Positions 62,617-64,000 of a DNA stretch of 64,000 bases are shown here, piece by piece. The notes beneath the pieces are model-generated. The model had not been told where the DNA came from. It saw only the letters and a program-made list of their open reading frames with translations, and ran no database searches. The translations under genes and the position numbers were made by a program. This DNA comes from Natronosalvus hydrolyticus (GTDB lineage: Archaea > Halobacteriota > Halobacteria > Halobacteriales > Natrialbaceae), in NCBI GenBank assembly GCA_025517525.1, contig JAOPJZ010000009.1, positions 56,382 through 120,381 of the forward strand, read 5' to 3'. Each line of letters starts with the position of its first letter. Position 1 is the first letter of the stretch.

Positions 62617-62918
62617 TGACCGATCCGATCTGGTCGAGTCAGGAAATAATTCTGTGCGAGATACGCGCGCTGGATTCAGCAACCCTTTCTCAATAAATAC
62701 GCTAACTGATAGATTTTTCAGCGATCAATAAGTACGTATAGTGAGGAGTTATTCACTACTTTCGGTGTGAAACAAACGAAATCGTCGTGCTGCATCCATC
62801 CTCCGAGTCGGTCACGTCACTTCTGACAAGAATTGGTCAAGTCAATCAGTGTGTGCTGAACCTAGAGCGCGAATACAGTATCGGACCAACTTTCAATTCG
62901 GGTCAGTCAAATCGGTCA
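62617..62918. mobile_element. Putative non-coding inverted-repeat element (MITE-like or IS relic)
   Basis: The 434-bp gap after the DUF5789 gene contains matched ends: TGACCGAT (62617-62624) and ATCGGTCA (62911-62918). Inside lie longer imperfect arms GATACGCGCGCTGGATTCAGCAAC (62660-62683) and GTGCTGAACCTAGAGCGCGAATAC (62853-62876), shown here only as positions plus shared cores TGCTGAA and GCGCG. Between them no frame of protein-like character exists. It resembles a small non-autonomous element. No flanking target duplication was confirmed. Confidence 0.4.
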
Positions 62919-63006
62919 GTATAGAGAATGAACACGACGAACAATACATATTCGTACAATACGGCTGATTTAGGTCGAATGAAGGGGAAGTCGATCCGAT
63001 ATTCTG

Positions 63007-63414
63007 TCACTCGTAGGCCTCGTACGACTCGACCAACGTCAGGAGATCTTGTTCCAGTTCACCGCCAACAAACCGGACGTGCCCCGTTTCAGCCTCGTAG
63101 TCGATTATCCGAGCCTCCTCCAGTTTTGGAAGATGAGTATGGTGAAGTGCGATTCGGACGCGTTGTTGGTGTTCGTCTGACTCCAGGTTCGCATCTTCGT
63201 CCCGAACCCGGTTTGCAACGCGATCTACGAGCGCATCGTATTCCAGTGTCTTCTCAGAAGCGTTGTCCAACGCGTTAAGGGTGGCGCGTCGGTGTTCGTT
63301 CGCTACTGCCGACAGAATCGTATCGGGGGAGAGCGATCTCTCACGCCCCGAAGAACCGGTACCCTCAACAATTGACTGTATATCACGTGTCCCCAGCTCT
63401 CGACTCTCATCCAT
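63007..63414 (-). CDS. DUF7344-type HTH regulator
   Basis: The 135-residue protein starts MDESRELGTRDIQ (ATG 63414). Its core (about 30-115) is the winged-helix pattern common to haloarchaeal DUF7344 proteins: LSPDTILSAVANEHRRATLN, then RVRIALHHTHLPKLEEARII and DYEAETGHVRFVGG. These look like ArsR-type DNA-binding domains. It is the second gene of a small minus-strand pair with the HTH-10 gene, 58 bp downstream of it, so the two may be co-expressed. Confidence 0.82.
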   Translation of the reverse strand: MDESRELGTRDIQSIVEGTGSSGRERSLSPDTILSAVANEHRRATLNALDNASEKTLEYDALVDRVANRVRDEDANLESDEHQQRVRIALHHTHLPKLEEARIIDYEAETGHVRFVGGELEQDLLTLVESYEAYE

Positions 63415-63472
63415 ACTCACATAGCGTAGTCCCAGCTCTCTGACTCTGTCCCATGGTGTATAATGGAAGCAG

Positions 63473-63751
63473 TCAGTCCATTTCCGCTGCTGATTCGGGC
63501 GTGAGAAGTGCGTATCTCCCGAACGTACCAATAGCGCGACGCAGTCGCTCCGTTACTGCCTGATCCGAAATTCCGAGCTCGTCAGCCAACTCCGCGGTCG
63601 TACAGCCGCGTGGAATGTCGTAGTATCCCATTCGGATGGCAAGCGAAAACGCTTCTCGTTGGGGCTCACTCAAGCCGTACCACGGACCAGCATCGGGGTC
63701 CGTCGGATTGTATATACGGGTTAACTCCAGAGAGATGTGCGCATCCTCCAT
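63473..63751 (-). CDS. Short HTH-10 regulator
   Basis: The 92-residue protein starts MEDAHISLELTRIYNPTD. Almost the whole protein is the HTH-10 domain: YGLSEPQREAFSLAIRMGYY, then TTAELADELGISDQAVTERL, followed by RRAIGTFGRYAL. It lacks the sensor part present in full bacterio-opsin-activator proteins, so it may be a constitutive binder, a partner of the next gene, or a reduced form. It heads a minus-strand pair. Confidence 0.75.
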   Translation of the reverse strand: MEDAHISLELTRIYNPTDPDAGPWYGLSEPQREAFSLAIRMGYYDIPRGCTTAELADELGISDQAVTERLRRAIGTFGRYALLTPESAAEMD

Positions 63752-63881
63752 CCGTTCTAGCTTAGCGACTGACTGAGACGGTGATCACGTCGAAATTGCG
63801 TCGAGTCTGACCGCTATCATACCGAGATAGCAGCTGTTCCAGCAACCCAGCCGGTTCTTACTCATGTCTCCCGTCGAAGTC

Positions 63882-63987
63882 GGCGCACTCGCGGTCGTGA
63901 GTGCGCCGCCGCTCCAGAGCCGTCGCTGATCAGTCCGGGCGATCCGCCCGTCTCGTCAGGCGAGTTCGTTACCAGAACTCGCCTGAC
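63882..63987. repeat. Three consecutive perfect hairpins
   Basis: Hairpin 1: GGCGCACTC (63882-63890) with GAGTGCGCC (63899-63907). Hairpin 2: CGGGCG (63936-63941) with CGCCCG (63945-63950). Hairpin 3: GTCAGGCGAGTTC (63955-63967) with GAACTCGCCTGAC (63975-63987). All arms are perfect and the loops are 8, 3 and 7 nt. No gene overlaps them in the 249 bp between the HTH-10 gene and the window end. They may be terminators, a structured RNA leader or part of an element cut by the window. Confidence 0.65.
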
Positions 63988-64000
63988 TCTACCTGTTCAC

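Overview
The window is chromosomal DNA from a haloarchaeon, probably a member of the Natrialbaceae-type group. The evidence is high GC with very frequent CTCGAG, strongly acidic proteins, Tat-type lipoprotein signals, an archaeal transcription apparatus (TFB, TFE), archaeal tRNA enzymes (GatB, aTrm56), RNase P component 4, archaeal 7S (SRP) RNA, and many TATA boxes about 25-30 nt before an ATG, which suggests leaderless transcripts. Genus-level placement is inference. No tRNA, rRNA, CRISPR array or intact insertion sequence was seen.

Layout. 1-7.6 kb: a membrane histidine kinase cut by the window edge, gatB, aTrm56, and a tfe-DUF2110-DUF5803 block. 7.9-17.1 kb: a chemotaxis cluster on the minus strand (cheW; then cheY-cheB-cheA-cheC-double cheC-cheD-cheR). 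CheA carries an acidic linker of about 535 residues. 17.2-17.6 kb: SRP RNA with its own promoter. 17.7-21.2 kb: an HTH-10 regulator, an EamA transporter, and an rnp4-yhbY-mscS operon. 21.2-26.5 kb: two GT4 glycosyltransferases flanking a translationally coupled pair, an orphan family-5 solute-binding protein and a PAP2-type membrane enzyme. The binding protein appears to be circularly permuted. 26.5-28.8 kb: small and poorly known genes (Gly-rich protein, 41-residue membrane protein, DUF2797, BsuPI-type protein).

28.9-37.8 kb is an acetate module: two acetyl-CoA synthetase paralogues flank a regulator with a tyrosine-recombinase-like N-terminus, a GAF-like middle and an HTH-10 end. A two-subunit sodium:solute (acetate-type) symporter and a UspA protein follow. 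38.1-48.3 kb: a TFB gene with a perfect palindrome before its TATA box, a candidate PD-(D/E)XK protein, a coiled-coil gene-smc-scpA operon, a second UspA, and a sensor protein that has lost the canonical kinase residues.

48.5-57 kb: ornithine cyclodeaminase-family enzyme, then a nucleoside salvage unit (nucleoside hydrolase, BMP lipoprotein, two-domain ATPase, two permeases) and an Eis-like acetyltransferase. 57-64 kb: a channel-like membrane protein, small unknowns, an Lrp-aminotransferase pair, a very acidic protein, DUF5789, and two small HTH regulators. The right end is rich in inverted-repeat elements and finishes in three consecutive perfect hairpins.
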